Positions 43,200 to 54,846 of a stretch of 64,000 bases of DNA are shown piece by piece. The notes under the pieces were generated by a model that had not been told where the DNA came from, did not search any database, and saw nothing but the letters and a program-made list of their open reading frames with translations. A program made the position numbers and the translations under genes. Source of the stretch: Ascaphus truei (taxonomy: Eukaryota > Chordata > Amphibia > Anura > Ascaphidae); assembly GCA_036426205.1 (NCBI GenBank), contig CM071570.1:77762547-77826546 (forward strand), written 5' to 3'. Within the stretch, counting starts at the first letter, position 1; each line of letters starts with the position of its first letter.

Positions 43200-45990
43200 A
43201 AAGGAACTATGTACAGTATAAGAAAACACATTCCCCAAAAAAATTGTTAATATTGGGTGTTAATTAGCAACAACAAAAAAATGCACCTCCATAGAGTAGA
43301 ACATTTGAAGGAAGCTAATGCACACCACAATTTATATTCAAAAACAATATACACATTTAGTGATCACAAGCAACAAAGAATAACTGCATTAGGTTTTGCA
43401 AAAAAACAGTTACACACCAGTAGTTTATATTACGCTAACCACGTTAAGAGTAAATTGTCAGAGCAGGGAATAATGGTCTCTGGAGATATTAACCTTTCAG
43501 GACAGAGACCTTCTGCAGATAAGCTACATCATGTACTGTTTTCTGCTACCATGTTACCTTTATTGCAGTGCTTATCTCTGTTATTCTTTGTTGCTTGGGA
43601 TCATTACATTTGTATATTTTTCTATTTAATCTTCAAAATTCCAGCAGCAGAAACAGGACAAACGTGGTCAGAGAAATAACCGAGAAGACATGTCAAAGAC
43701 TACTGTGGTTTTGGACACCTCGCCCAGTGAAGCAACAGCATATATCACCTTATCCTAGAACAGTATGATCTGTACTAAACATAACTGTGTCTCATTAGAT
43801 TATGTTTGTGCCTTGTAAATAAATGCATTTAATAATAACACTACACAAGCTATTTGTTTTTGAACGGCAATTATTGCTGAGGACTTTTCAATAGTAACAG
43901 TACGTCACAAATCAAATGTGTAATAGGAAGGATATACTGTAATATTACAGAGGCAACTATATTCATATTACTATGTCATGAGTCAGGTGCACAAACAATT
44001 CCGTTCATTAAAATCACCCCTATCTGCATTACTACTTGTCTATATGAATATAGAATCTAAAACGGCTTCAGTTTCTGCTGTTTTCTACAAGACATGAGCT
44101 GCACAACAGTTTTATGAATTAGGATGATAAGAACACATTGGCCACTTGGCCTGCCTATTCACCTACTGTACATGCCTAGTGCGCAGCTGAGATAAAAGCC
44201 CATTGAAGACGAGAAATTAGCATTTAAACAATATTGTGAGTTTTACTGCAGGTCTAATTAGGTTATCCAAGAGGCCAAACACAAAGCAAGTGCAACCGCA
44301 GGTCTTTACCAACTTTAATGTCACTGCCCTGCCTCTTTTGCTTGAGATAGCATTAGTATATTAGTAGAATCAGTACTGATATTTGCTGGTACATATGGGT
44401 AAAGAACATGACGCCTTATTTAATTGCCGACATAAACTTCCACACCTTTCTAACCTTTACAGTGCTGGGGTCCGGCAGCACCAGTGTCACCGGTCATCCG
44501 ACACTTCCACATCATGTGATCGCTCCATCGTTTCAAATCGGTAAGCATAGGAAGGATGGTGATCCAGGGAGAAATCCGATTACCATTATTGGAGTCAGGA
44601 AGGAATTTATGTTTTCCCCTTATGAGATATCATCGGATGATGTTTCACTGGGGTTTGTTTGCCCCTTCCTCTGGATCAATATAAATACAAAATATAGGAT
44701 TAGTATCTATGTCGACTAAATTTAGCATAGGTTGACCTCGATGGACATGTATTTTTCCAACATCTACTATGTAACTATGCAACACATGATGCAAGCAAAA
44801 CCCAGATGCCGGAAACGGAGATGGAGGGGGCTACACTTTTTTCAACAGTCAGCCCACTCTGTCCCTTAAACACGAGATAGGGCCCATGATGTCATCGGTA
44901 ATTAGGGTACTCTAAAGGTTAAATAGCAAGGGATCTGTTTTTTTAATAAACTCTAACTTTTTATATCATAAATGAAACCAGTCTTTTAAATAGTGTCAAT
45001 AGTTTATTGTTCTTAATGGCACTTTTCTCAATACATAGAGAACAAATGTACAAAACAAGGGCATATTGATCTTACAGTTTACTATAAAAATATAGCGGAT
45101 TTTTGTGAAGGCCAGAAACCTTCCATTCTGCAAAAGTAATAATAGCTGTATTCATTTTGGCTATCCCACTATCCATGTCTAAGAAGGATTGTTACATATA
45201 ATAGAATAGAATCAAAACGGGTGTGATAGTTATTATCCTGACCGCCAGCCTGTGATATTTTTAATTCCTAATATTAGATTGCAAAAGTATTTTTCTCTGT
45301 TGGGCTTTCTGTTAAAACCTCCTTAGAACCCCTAATTATATCAATTGCAATGGTTTTCTGCTTTGTCTTCAACTGTCACATTATTATCTTAAACAACTTG
45401 TCTCCTAATAGAGATTAGTTGACCCTGGGTTTGCTCATGAGGTTGTATTCATGTTTATGGGGCCTAGCTATTCATTACTTCGATATTGCCAATGCAAAAT
45501 CACTTGAAACTGGTATACGCCGCCGCATTACAATGTGGCGTTTTGGCCGTATACATTAAGAATTATCTATGCCTAACAAATCGCACAGACTGATATATTT
45601 TTTGCAGAAACTTTTCACCCATTTGCTGCAATACCAACTGGAAACTGACAGCTCAAAATCCCCCCCTCGTCTGGGGTACTGTAAGTAAAATGGGGCCGTT
45701 GTTCTCTCCTTTCCTACAAAAGCCCTATTTTGCTTACCTGAGGGAGGCAAGATTCCTGCCCGTGACTTTCTGGGTGACCTGCAAAAATGCAGCTTAATGA
45801 ATAGCCCATGAATATGTCATTTTGTAAGTTGACCTCACGTGTATCACACTAAATTGCATAGCTGTAAACATATCGTGTCAAAAACAGTCATGTTTGCACA
45901 GTTTGGACATGCAGTACGGGCTTAATATATACACCAAAGTGTAAAAGGGACTGTTTTTGTCCAGAAATTCACTTACTGCAGTTTATTAAA
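43200..45990. other. Unannotated stretch with possible conserved non-coding segment
   Basis: 44050-44360 is non-repetitive with several homeodomain-type cores (GAATTAGGATGATAAG, AAATTAGCATTTAAACAAT, TCTAATTAGGTTATCC). This composition resembles developmental enhancers, but no conservation data are available. Elsewhere only the CR1 tail at 44.5 kb is recognisable. Confidence 0.3.
44540..44785 (+). mobile_element. CR1 3' end, severely 5'-truncated
   Basis: GTAAGCATAGGAAGGATGGTGATCC..., GGAGTCAGGAAGGAATTTATG, CACTGGGG, CTTCCTCTGGATCAATATAAA, TTTAGCATAGG and the end CATCTACTATGTAACTATGCAAC correspond block by block to the CR1 3' UTRs at 10.2-10.7 kb and (reversed) 15.0-15.3 kb. Only the last ~245 bp were copied. 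Confidence 0.85.
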
Positions 45991-46294
45991 TAGCAGGGCC
46001 AGATTACACATTAGGCACATGCCTAAGGTCCCCCAAGGTTAGGGGGCCCCCATGGGGGCGCGACATTGAGGTTTCCAACCGTTTTTTAGTTCAGGAACCA
46101 TGTGAAATTCTGAGGAACCGCAACCGTTTCTAATGATGCGTCTGAGGTCAGATGCATGGTAAATTCTTCTGTATTTGGTACAGTTTTAAAATTACAGGGA
46201 ACCCTTTAGGGATGCCTGGAGAACCCAGGTTGAAAAACACTACTAATGGCTTCCTCTCGAAGGGCTCCGCACCACATGTAGCAACATGTGCAGG

Positions 46295-46313
46295 GGCTTC
46301 TGGGAGTTGTAGT
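46295..46313 (-). promoter_or_regulatory. ZNF143/THAP11-type motif
   Basis: On the minus strand ACTACAACTCCCAGAAGCC matches the known promoter motif ACTACAANTCCCAGNANGC at every defined position except the final two-base context. A weaker sibling, ACCACAAATCCCACAATCC, lies at about 46351-46370 on the plus strand. It sits in repeat DNA, so it may be a transposon-borne binding site. Confidence 0.5.
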
Positions 46314-46599
46314 CCTGCTCCAGATCCAATGTTTGAACAGTTTAAGACAGTAGGACCACAAATCCCACAATCCCTTGTGCAACCACCAGAAAGAGGAGAT
46401 CACATGACAGGCATCAGCCAGTCAGTACAGCGGCTCCCAGGGATGTACTACCTGTACCCCTTGCTTCTTATCTCTACCTCTTGTTTCTTATCTCTCTACC
46501 TCTTGCACCTCATACCCTTCTCTCTTCCTCCTACCACAATCTCCCTCCCGCCTGCACTCATTGCTTCCCTCTGTCTCTCCCTCCTGCCCATCTCACTGC

Positions 46600-47740
46600 C
46601 ACTTCCTCCCACTTTCCTGCGCCCACTGCTCCTCTGTATCCCTCCTGCACCCACTGCCTCCCTCCCCACTGCTCCTCTGTATTCCCTCCTGCACCCACTG
46701 CCTCCCTCCCCACTGCTCCTCTGTATCCCTCCTGCACCCACTGCCTCCCTCCCCACTTCTCCTCTGTATCCCATCTGCACCCACTGCCTCCCTCCCCAAT
46801 GCTCCTCTGTATCCCATCTGCACCCACTGCCTCCCTCCCTCCCCAATGCTCCCCTGTATCCCCTCCTGCACCCACTGCCTCCCTCCCCACTGCTTCTCTG
46901 TATCCCTCCTACACCCACTGCCTCCCTCCCCACTGCTCCTCTGTATCCCATCTGCACCCACTCCCTCCCCACTGCTTCTCTGTATCCCTCCTGCACCCAC
47001 TGCCTCCCTCCCCACTGCTCCTCTGTATCCCTCCTGCACCCACTGCCTCCCTCCCCAATGCTCCTCTGTATACCTCCTGCACCCCTGCCTCCCTCCCCAA
47101 TGATCCCCTGTATCCCTCCTGCACCCACTGCCTCCCTCCCCACTGCTCCTCTGTATCCCTCCTACACCCACTGCCTCCCTCCCCACTGCTCCTCTGTATC
47201 CCATCTGCACCCACTGCCTCCCTCCCCACTGCTCCTCTGTATCCCTCCTGCACCCACTGCCTCCCTCCCCAATGCTCCTCTGTATACCTCCTGCACCCAC
47301 TGCTCCTCTGTATCTCTCCTGCACCCACTGCCTCACTCCCTACTGCTCCTCTGTATCCCTCCTGCACCCACTGCCTCCCTCCCCACTGCTCCTTTGTATC
47401 CCTCCTGCACTCACTGCCTCTGTCCCTCCCACCTGCACTCACTGCCTCTTTCCCTTCAACCTGCACTCGCTGCCCCTCTGTATCCCTCCTGCACTCGCTG
47501 CCCCTCTGTATCCCTCCTGCACTCGCTGCCTCTTTCCCTCCCACCTGCACTCACTGCCTATCTCCCTCCCACCTGCACTCACTGCCTATCTCACTCCCAT
47601 CTGCACTCACTGCCTCTCTCCCTCCCACTTGCACTCACTGCCTCTCTCCCTCCCACTTGCACTCACTGCCTCTCTGTATCCCTCCTGCACCCGCTACCTC
47701 TCACCTGCACTCACTGCCTCTCTCCTACAGGAGGATGGCC
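46600..47740 (+). repeat. 43-bp pyrimidine-rich minisatellite
   Basis: Units of TGCACCCACTGCCTCCCTCC-CCACTGCTCCTCTGTATCCCTCC (43 bp) repeat more than 20 times, degenerating after 47400 into shorter TGCACTCACTGCCTCTCTCC units. Because 43 is not divisible by 3, one unit is read through all three frames in turn, and no frame contains a stop. That produces frames of up to 545 codons on the plus strand and 247 on the minus. They are not genes. Confidence 0.95.
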
Positions 47741-48301
47741 CCCGCTGTCTTGGTGCCTAGGGGCCCCAGAGCGTCTTAATCTGGCATAGTTAAATAGGCA
47801 CATTTTGTCTATGAACCCTTTCCCTGAATTGCTGGACCTTCCAGATGCAAAAAGGTTAATATTCCAGAAAGAGTCTGTGCTTAACGTGAAAATAATTAGG
47901 CACTGTACAGAAAAATACAGATTACAAGTCCTTTTAATCTAATAATGCATGCTTCTAAATATTCCATACACAAGAAAGATAGAAAAGATAGGAAGTGTAA
48001 TTACAATACATTTTCTTCCAATTGTCTAGTGTTATTTTGCTGAATATGTGCAGTCACAACAGCTTATCATGTGCTTCCAAGTGCAACACTATTGTGGTAG
48101 AAGTACTAAATCAAAATTGCATGCATACACCCCACACATACATTTATATTTAACCTGGACAGTCCTGTCAAAGTCTCTGAACGAAGCACCTACAAAACAT
48201 GCCGTCGTTAATATAACAATATAATAACCATTTTGAAAGGGTGATGGGTCACAAGTACTGTACAGTATGTTGTGAAACGGAGAATCGCATTCAAATGCAT
48301 A

Positions 48302-49564
48302 TGTAACGGGTTTTCCCCCCCCCAATCGCAGATTATACTGTGTGGGTGCAGAAAACATATATAGTTACTCAGTGTGGTGCATAACCTGTTAGCTCACAGG
48401 AAGGCTGAGCTTCCGCCACGGGGAATCTGGGGCAGTTATACAATGGATATTACTTACAATGATGCAGCGCCTCCACCTGCGATGGCTCCCACCAGAGGGG
48501 GAGTGGTTCCTCGCAGGACAATCAATAACACATACAATAATGTATAAGAACGAATACTTCTTTACTGCTCACTAAACATAGAAGTCAAACAGATAGTAAC
48601 AGGGGTCCCTCTCTAAAGGTAACCCAACCCAGCGTTTCCTCAAGGCTAGCTATAACGGACACCACGGCGGGTGTCCACACTTTATGCGCCTGGGTGGACG
48701 CTACCGTCCCAACACAATAATCCCACCCTCAAGTCCAATGAGTCCCACCCAACGTCTTGCACTCCCAAACCGTAGACCCGCGTATATGTATTTGTGTGTG
48801 ACTGCGCAGCCACTATGTCAATGGTAGGCCTGGTTGGTGCACGTGTGTTGTGGTGTTACCTGCCCGGGCTCCAGCCGCGGGTGCTGCTATACCGCAATGG
48901 GATCGCTGGATGTCCTCCAATGGTGAGGTGAATTCCAGCGTGGATAACATCACCGCTTCTTCCGTCGTCTGTACTTAATGGCAGCCCGGTTGATGTCCAC
49001 CGGCTGTAGTCACTCCGCACGGAGCCTCCGCACTTATAGTCTATGGATCCTTGTAAGACCTAGCATAGGCCCAAACCTCTCGGCGGACAGCGCAGCGTCC
49101 GCTGGATTCCTTACTGGCTTATAGATAAGGGGCAGGTCCCTAACCTAGGGCCGGTCCCTATCACACTCCGCTAGCGTGGCTCAGGGCTGTCTGGGGCCTT
49201 GTGGAGTACTGGCCTAGTGCTCGGAGTCACGGACTCCAGCACCCTACCTCTTACCCCTTGCCGCTCCAGTCCCCGACTGACTACGTAGTTCCTGCGCGCG
49301 AAATATATCTCCGGTTGCCAACAGAGATCCTCCTCCCTATTGGCTAGTCCTTCGCGGGCTTTCTGGACCTTAACTGCGCAGACGCGAGCTCCCTGTAGTC
49401 CTGGAGTGCTCCTGCTTCTCGCGCATGCGCAACGCCCCTAACAATGGCGGCGCCCTGCTCCGCGAACCGGCGGAACCACCACAACACGATACCGGCCGCA
49501 ACCCTTAGTGCTACTTGGCTCGCATATGACAGGAGAAGGTAATACCGCAGGGGACCTGGCTACA
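48302..49564 (-). mobile_element. Solo LTR, TGTAGCC...GTTACA family (copy 3)
   Basis: Minus-strand ends are TGTAGCCAGGTCCCC (49564) and AAAACCCGTTACA (48302). CATA flanks both sides (48298-48301 and 49565-49568), a perfect 4-bp target duplication. The GTGGAGGCGCTGCA box lies at 48476-48463, near the 3' end as in copies 1 and 2. At 1263 bp it is the longest member. The body is GC-rich with no domain-bearing frame. Confidence 0.83.
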
Positions 49565-49569
49565 CATAT

Positions 49570-51830
49570 ATACAGCATGACAAGTATTTTCTTCTCAAAT
49601 ATAAAGCTAAAAGGACTTCTCAATTCTGTAACTCCTATTTCCATCGGTGTTTTGGCACCCTCTGCTGGGCAGAGAAAATATTCTGTTCTTGCTAATGTAT
49701 AATACATAAAAATACAACTTGTGAGCACATTCACATCTCAGACAGGTCTGCAACCCTGCCGTTCCCCATAATCTCTTAGCATACAATGCTATCACTGCAG
49801 CCAGGGATTCTGGGCAATGACATGCAAATGAACACACAGTGAGTCACTCTTTACTTATCCATTTTAACATGGACCCCCTATAAGCTTTATGCCCGCTGCT
49901 GTATAAATAAGTTACCACACTGATTCAAGTTCTCCAGAAAACCTATTGCACAGTATATGGAAAGGGCTTGTTGTTCATTAATTACTTCTAAAATGCTATT
50001 GTGCACATTGTAAACATTAAGAAATTCAAGAAATAAGCTCCCCCACTTTTTAATTTGTTCCATATATTTGTCAATTTTCATTAACTTGAATTTTTTGTAT
50101 GTCACAGCCTCAGTGAGCTGTAAGCTTCTAAAGAACCCATAGCATCTCCCCCCAATATACTTCACTCATTTTCTTAAATAGTATGTTCTAAGAAATAAAG
50201 TATGGGCCACCTTAGTGCAGGCTGCCAGGCTGATGCCAGTAACACCACCAAGTGCTAAAGCAGCCTCAACCACTTGTACAGTATGCCATGGTGGCTTAAT
50301 GTTAATGCATCAAGCCAATTTTCATGATAAATTGGTTGTTTTTTTCCCATTGATTTAATAAATATATTAGGACTGGGTGGGAAATAGGATGGAATGCTAA
50401 TGATATTATATAAGTATGATATGACTAGTCTACGTGTGGTGAGAACAGGACATCTTAACAGGTGTTGCCTCTTTATTTCATCATTGCACTAAATTCAAAG
50501 ACAAAAAACCTCAGAGCACATTTAAATTATTCAGTGTGCATGGAAGAGGGACATTTGAGCAGGATTCGATGTCACATCTTAGGTGACAGTCCAAAACAAG
50601 TGGGGAAAGTAAACACAATGCAACTAGAACAGCCTTGTAGAATAACACTCTTTAAAAAAACAAGCATTGGATCACATTGCACACAAAATCATTGATGGCT
50701 AGTTTGAATTGGTCAGATATGCAGTACAGTTTTACTCCAGCATAGGTTTTATTTGAGTGTTGCACAAGCAGATTCACCACTGAAAGCACTCAATATTTTT
50801 ATTTGCTACCTGTGCAGACAAAAATACATTTATGAATAGAAATATTGTTTAATCTTCTATCCCCTGTATATTGGTACAGTATTTTTTCTACAAAGAGAAC
50901 TGATGTTAAGTACTTTGTAAGGGGAAAAGATAGGGCATGGCCCACAAACAGTGCATCAGAAAAAAAACTCTCTTTGATAAAGCACCAGCAAGGCACGAAC
51001 ACATTAGAGTTTTTCTTACCCTGTTGTTTGCTATGTGCCAATAAACTTTTTATACTGCTGCAAGTTGTAGCCCTCAGTGTTTCACTGTGCTGTGTACCAC
51101 TATTATTTCTTTGTTGCTGTCCATAGTAAGGGGTACTTTTAACGGCTAACATACAAATGCCATAAATATGTGGAAACCAAAAGGTGGGACTCCATATGCA
51201 ATCTAATGTGGGCCTTTTTATTCTTTTTGTCTTTTATCCAACAGTTAAACTCAGTCACTTCTGTCTAGAAGACCACTTCACATGGTATGTCAATGTCAAT
51301 TACTGGTACCTATGCATGGCAGAGCATCATGCACCATGGAACTTATCTTGTTAAAGATCAATGTTTGGCATTCCTTCTACTCTCTGATCTCTTGGTGTAG
51401 CCACTGTACTGTCTCAGCATGGCAGCACTTATGATGCCTGCCGAGTGGTTACAAAGTTTGATGCCATGGAAGGGTAACCGTTCGGTGATGCTTCTGCTTC
51501 TCATGTGGGACCTCTGAGATGCCTGCACCATGGGATTTACCAGAGGCCAAGTCCTGGTCCATGGTGGGTGCTTCCTTGCTTTCCAGAGAGACCTCAGTGA
51601 TATCCAAACCAGGGGAGAGTTAAATGCTCTGTTTCAGCAGAATCCCTGTATCCATTTCAGTAGTGGCTAAGGGTCATTTGGTGAGGGCGTCTGGCATGTT
51701 AGGCCTTGCAAAGTTGAAAGGGTAACTACAATATGACATTTCTTATCTTTGAGTAGGTTTACTGGCTATGCACTTCTTTAACCCAGGCTGTGCTGAAAAG
51801 CTGTGTAATACGACAGGCATAAGCTTATAG
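49570..51830. other. Unannotated DNA with one amphibian-type repeat phrase
   Basis: 49780-49850 (CAGCCAGGGATTCTGGGCAATGACATGCAAATGAACACACAGTG) resembles 4090-4135 (CAGGCAAGGATTCTGGGTAGTGACATTGAAATGAGCACCACATG), so both belong to one dispersed repeat. ATGCAAAT in it is an octamer site. The rest holds no recognisable gene. Confidence 0.4.
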
Positions 51831-51835
51831 GTGTC

Positions 51836-52477
51836 TGTAGGAGGACATGTGCAGAGGTACACAATGGAGACTGTTTTAAGGTGAAATTATAACAAGGCTT
51901 TTTTGTGCCTGTCGCTTAAAACACAGCAAAAATCAACATAAGCGAAATAGTGAGCCAAACAAAGAAAACCTATCTCTGCTTTGGAGACTATCTACACATA
52001 TAGCTCAGCCCTCTCTGACTGGGTTGGTTAGCTAGGCTCTTTACCAGCCCCAAATATATAGCATGAAATAAGCAGATATAGAAAGTCTTATAAATGAAAG
52101 TCTTATCTGTTCCTTGTGGTTTGGAGGGAAAATCTTCTCTGTCCCTGGTTCAGCTCCCTTTTCCTCAGGGTGTGTCAGCATTCAGGTTTAGAAGTTTCCC
52201 CTGTGTCTTGAAAGCAGCTCTGCTATTTCTTCTGGCAGGGCTCAAGACAAGTGTCCCTTCCTTGGTTCAGCCCAGTTGTGGACTAAGGAATCTCTGCTCT
52301 GTCTCCAAAGTTCAGCTCAGGTGTGAGCAAAGGAGTCTCACTTCCTGTCTCAAAAGACAGGCTTTTGTAAGCAATCTAATCAGGCAGGTGGTGTTTGTTA
52401 ATTGACTACCAGCAGTTAACCACCACACTGCTGGATTAGAGGCACATTACCTGAACAGGGATAACTCCCCTGTTACA
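51836..52477 (-). mobile_element. Solo LTR, same family as the 20.3-21.0 kb LTR
   Basis: Plus-strand ends TGTAGGAGGACATG and CCCCTGTTACA match TGTAAGAGACGTG and CCCCTGTGACA of the LTR at 20323-20973. The bodies share long blocks (ATTGACTACCAGCAGTTAACC, GTCTCACTTCCTGTCTCAAA, AGCCCAGTTGTGGA). Flanks gtgtc (51831-51835) and gggtc (52478-52482) are a 5-bp duplication with one mismatch. Orientation follows the 20 kb element. No internal region remains. Confidence 0.85.
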
Positions 52478-52630
52478 GGGTCCATGTTAAAAGGATAAGA
52501 AGTGGGGGTGCGCATGCAGCGTAGAGGAGAATGAGAGCTTTCTGAGCCTGCTCTGTGGACTCCGCTTCAATCAAGGATGTTTTAGCCCTCCAAACCACGC
52601 AATCTTGCTTTAAAATACCTCCCCCCACCA

Positions 52631-53170
52631 ATGAAACCTGCAGTGATGCCCCTCAAAAAGGATAGGAAGCCGCAGCCTCCCCCGGTGACCTGTTTTTTCC
52701 CGAAAACGGGCTCCCCGGCAGCCAGAATCTAAGATGGTGCCAATGTGTGCACGCGCATGCACATCAACAACAGCCTCAGCAAGGGGAAAACTTTATTGAG
52801 CTGGATAAAGAACAAAACAGAGGAGAACACCCAAATCACATCAAAAGCCCTGAAAGAGTTGTTTAAAGAGATGTAGGGTGTTTTCCAAGTGGCTCTGGAT
52901 AAGGCTGTTGCTGAATTCAGGGCAGATCTGTCTACCCTGACGGAACAGACAACGCAGCTGGAGAATAAACTCAAAGAATCCCTGCGGAGTCAGGGTTCAA
53001 TGGAAGACAAGTTATTTAGACTTAACGACAAAATCAGGAGCCTGAAAGATAACGTCGGCACTTGCAAAATCGTAAAAGAAGACAAAATCTCAGAGTAAAA
53101 AATATCCCAGAAGCAATTGATCCAGATGAGTTGCAACCCTATCTAATTAATAAAACTATTTACCCAAATA
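52631..53170 (+). pseudogene. L1-A ORF1, truncated
   Basis: From the first ATG (52631) the frame gives MKPAVMPLKKDRKPQ... with a stop after about 30 codons. It then passes through SKALKELFKEM and VALDKAVAEFRADLSTLTEQ...LRSQGSMEDKLFRLNDKIRSL, a coiled coil. A frameshift leads to RRQNLRVKNIPEAIDPDELQPYLIN, the start of the RNA-recognition domain of L1 ORF1 proteins (nucleic-acid chaperone of the L1 particle). The C-terminal half is missing, replaced by the tandem repeat at 53.19 kb. Confidence 0.75.
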
Positions 53171-53189
53171 GCCCCATCTCTCCTAACAA

Positions 53190-53411
53190 GAGACCTGCAT
53201 ATGGATGGCCAAAGGGTTTAACTAAATTACTCTTTTTTCAAGAGTTATATTTTTGTCATATTGGATGCAGCTTTGGGCTTCTTTGTTTTTTGTTATATAC
53301 ATTTAGCCACGCCCAGTTGCACTCCAATTGACACACACACATACATATATATATACATACATATATATATATATATATATACATACATACATATATACAT
53401 ATACATACATA

Positions 53412-53462
<51 letters not shown>

Positions 53463-53870
53463 GTGGTCATTTTGGGGGGTTTCTTAGAGCTTTCTGGGTA
53501 TCTGTATTTATTAACTTTGTCCAGCTAGTCTCAGCTTTTTTGGAGGTTAGTGGCTCCTCCCTCCCAGAGTTTAAGCTCTCCCTTCCCCACTTTCCAAGTA
53601 AGCAGTTCTTTCTTTCACATGCAGCTAGTTGTGACAGATCCAATGCGATCATTCTTCCTCTAAGAGGTAAATAAGAATTTTAATCAGTTAGTGTTAGGAC
53701 CTGCAATATTTGGTCATGCCTTGAAGTGGCTTGCAGGCTTAAAATGCTTCGGCCAAAGGGTTTAACTAAATTACCCTTTTTTCAAGAGATAAATAGGTAT
53801 TTCACTGTATATTTTTGTCATATTGGGTATACCTGTAGCTTTGGGCTTCTTTGCTTTTTGTTTGTACAAA
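53190..53870 (+). repeat. ~453-bp unit family, locus 3, with microsatellite insert
   Basis: GGCCAAAGGGTTTAACTAAATT appears at about 53207 and again at 53751. Between them lie TTTTGTCATATTGGATGCAG, CATTTAGCCACGCCC, a TA/CA microsatellite (53330-53460), GGAGGTTAGTGGCTCC, and GTGTTAGGACCTGCAATATTTGG, the same order as at 32.6-33.2 kb. A third unit begins after 53751. It cuts L1-A ORF1. Confidence 0.7.
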
Positions 53871-54299
53871 AGGGGTAGGAATTTAGATAAGTTTGGAGGT
53901 ATGAGTATGAAGGAGTCCATCGGCAGAGTTCGGATGTGGCGGAGTTCAGATGTCCCGAAGTCCTCAATGCTTGAGCCCCCCCCTTATTTGGGCTTCTTTA
54001 CGCCCTTTATTTTGGTCCAGTGTAGGACCATTAGTTAAAAGGTTCTGGGATGGACAGTAGATCCATTCACTCCATGTTGCTATTGATGTTGTTTTCTGCT
54101 CTGTTCCCCTAACTTTTTTCTCCCCTCCCCCCCCCCACACCCCAGTACCACCACAGATCATCAGGGAAGATGCGCCTCCCCTCCTTTAAAGAGGATCGTA
54201 ATAAATCATCAGGACCAGGTAACGACACCGACACACGCACACTCCATCTCACACATCACAATAAGCAGAGAGCTAGTCTTAACTCTTAACTTGTAATCC

Positions 54300-54846
54300 A
54301 TGACTAATCAACTACCCAAAAAAAGTAGTCTCTCTAAATGTAAAGGGACTAAACTCAAAAAATAAAAGGAGGCTAGCTCTGGGAGAATTTAAGAAGATGC
54401 AGGCGGATATTTTGTTTCTTGAGGAAACCCATTTTAACAACCAGGACCCACCTAACGCTTTTTGGGCTACCTACCCGTTCGCATATTATTATTATTTTTC
54501 CAAGAAGAAAAGAGTAGATATTTTGTTAAAACAAGATGTCCTATTTCAAATGGAAGAAATAGAAAGGGATAAAGAGGGTAGATTTATAATGGTGAGGGAT
54601 CTCTTGTCAGGGGTTAGGCTAACCTTAGTTAACATATATGCTCCGAATGATCAACAAATTGAATTTCTGAAATCAATTCTAGAAGAAATTGGGGAGTTCC
54701 CCCGGGGGATATAATACTAGGAGGAGATTTTAATATGACTCTGAACCCCGATCTGGACATGTCCTCGTCATTATGACAAAAGATAGCGAACTATGTATTT
54801 AACAAATCAAAGATTTTTAGGAAACGTATAAAATAATTTACACTTG
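54300..54846 (+). pseudogene. L1-A ORF2, endonuclease N-terminal part
   Basis: The frame starts VVSLNVKGLNSKNKRRLALGEFKKMQADILFLEETH, the first two metal-site segments of an APE-type L1 endonuclease (N in SLNVKG, E in LEETH). VRLTLVNIYAPNDQQ and, after a frameshift, ILGGDFNMTLNP (GDFN box) follow. The reading continues to about FTLE, where the MITE at 54847 begins. The missing C-terminal part (YTRID, SDHDPV) is at 62957-63265. Confidence 0.82.

Larger units (their letters stand above)
46000..47788. mobile_element. Composite DNA transposon carrying a minisatellite
   Basis: GGGCCAGATTACACATTAGGC at 46000 and reversed GCCAGATTAAGACGCTC at 47788 share GCCAGATTA. Both are followed by GGGGCC(C/T)-rich blocks, suggesting the two termini of one element about 1.8 kb long. 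Between 46060 and 46250 lies another repeat ending GGTTGAAAAACACTAC. The middle is the 43-bp minisatellite. No transposase frame is present. Confidence 0.5.

Noticed and set aside
43257..43679. 140-codon plus-strand frame at 43.3-43.7 kb
   Set aside because: No domain, low-complexity hydrophobic C-terminus, no splice-site-like limits; cannot be distinguished from a chance frame.
46152..47789. 545-codon and 432-codon Pro/Leu/Cys-rich open frames (and minus-strand Gly-rich frames)
   Set aside because: They are translations of a 43-bp minisatellite whose unit lacks stops; periodicity is 43 residues and no domain is present.
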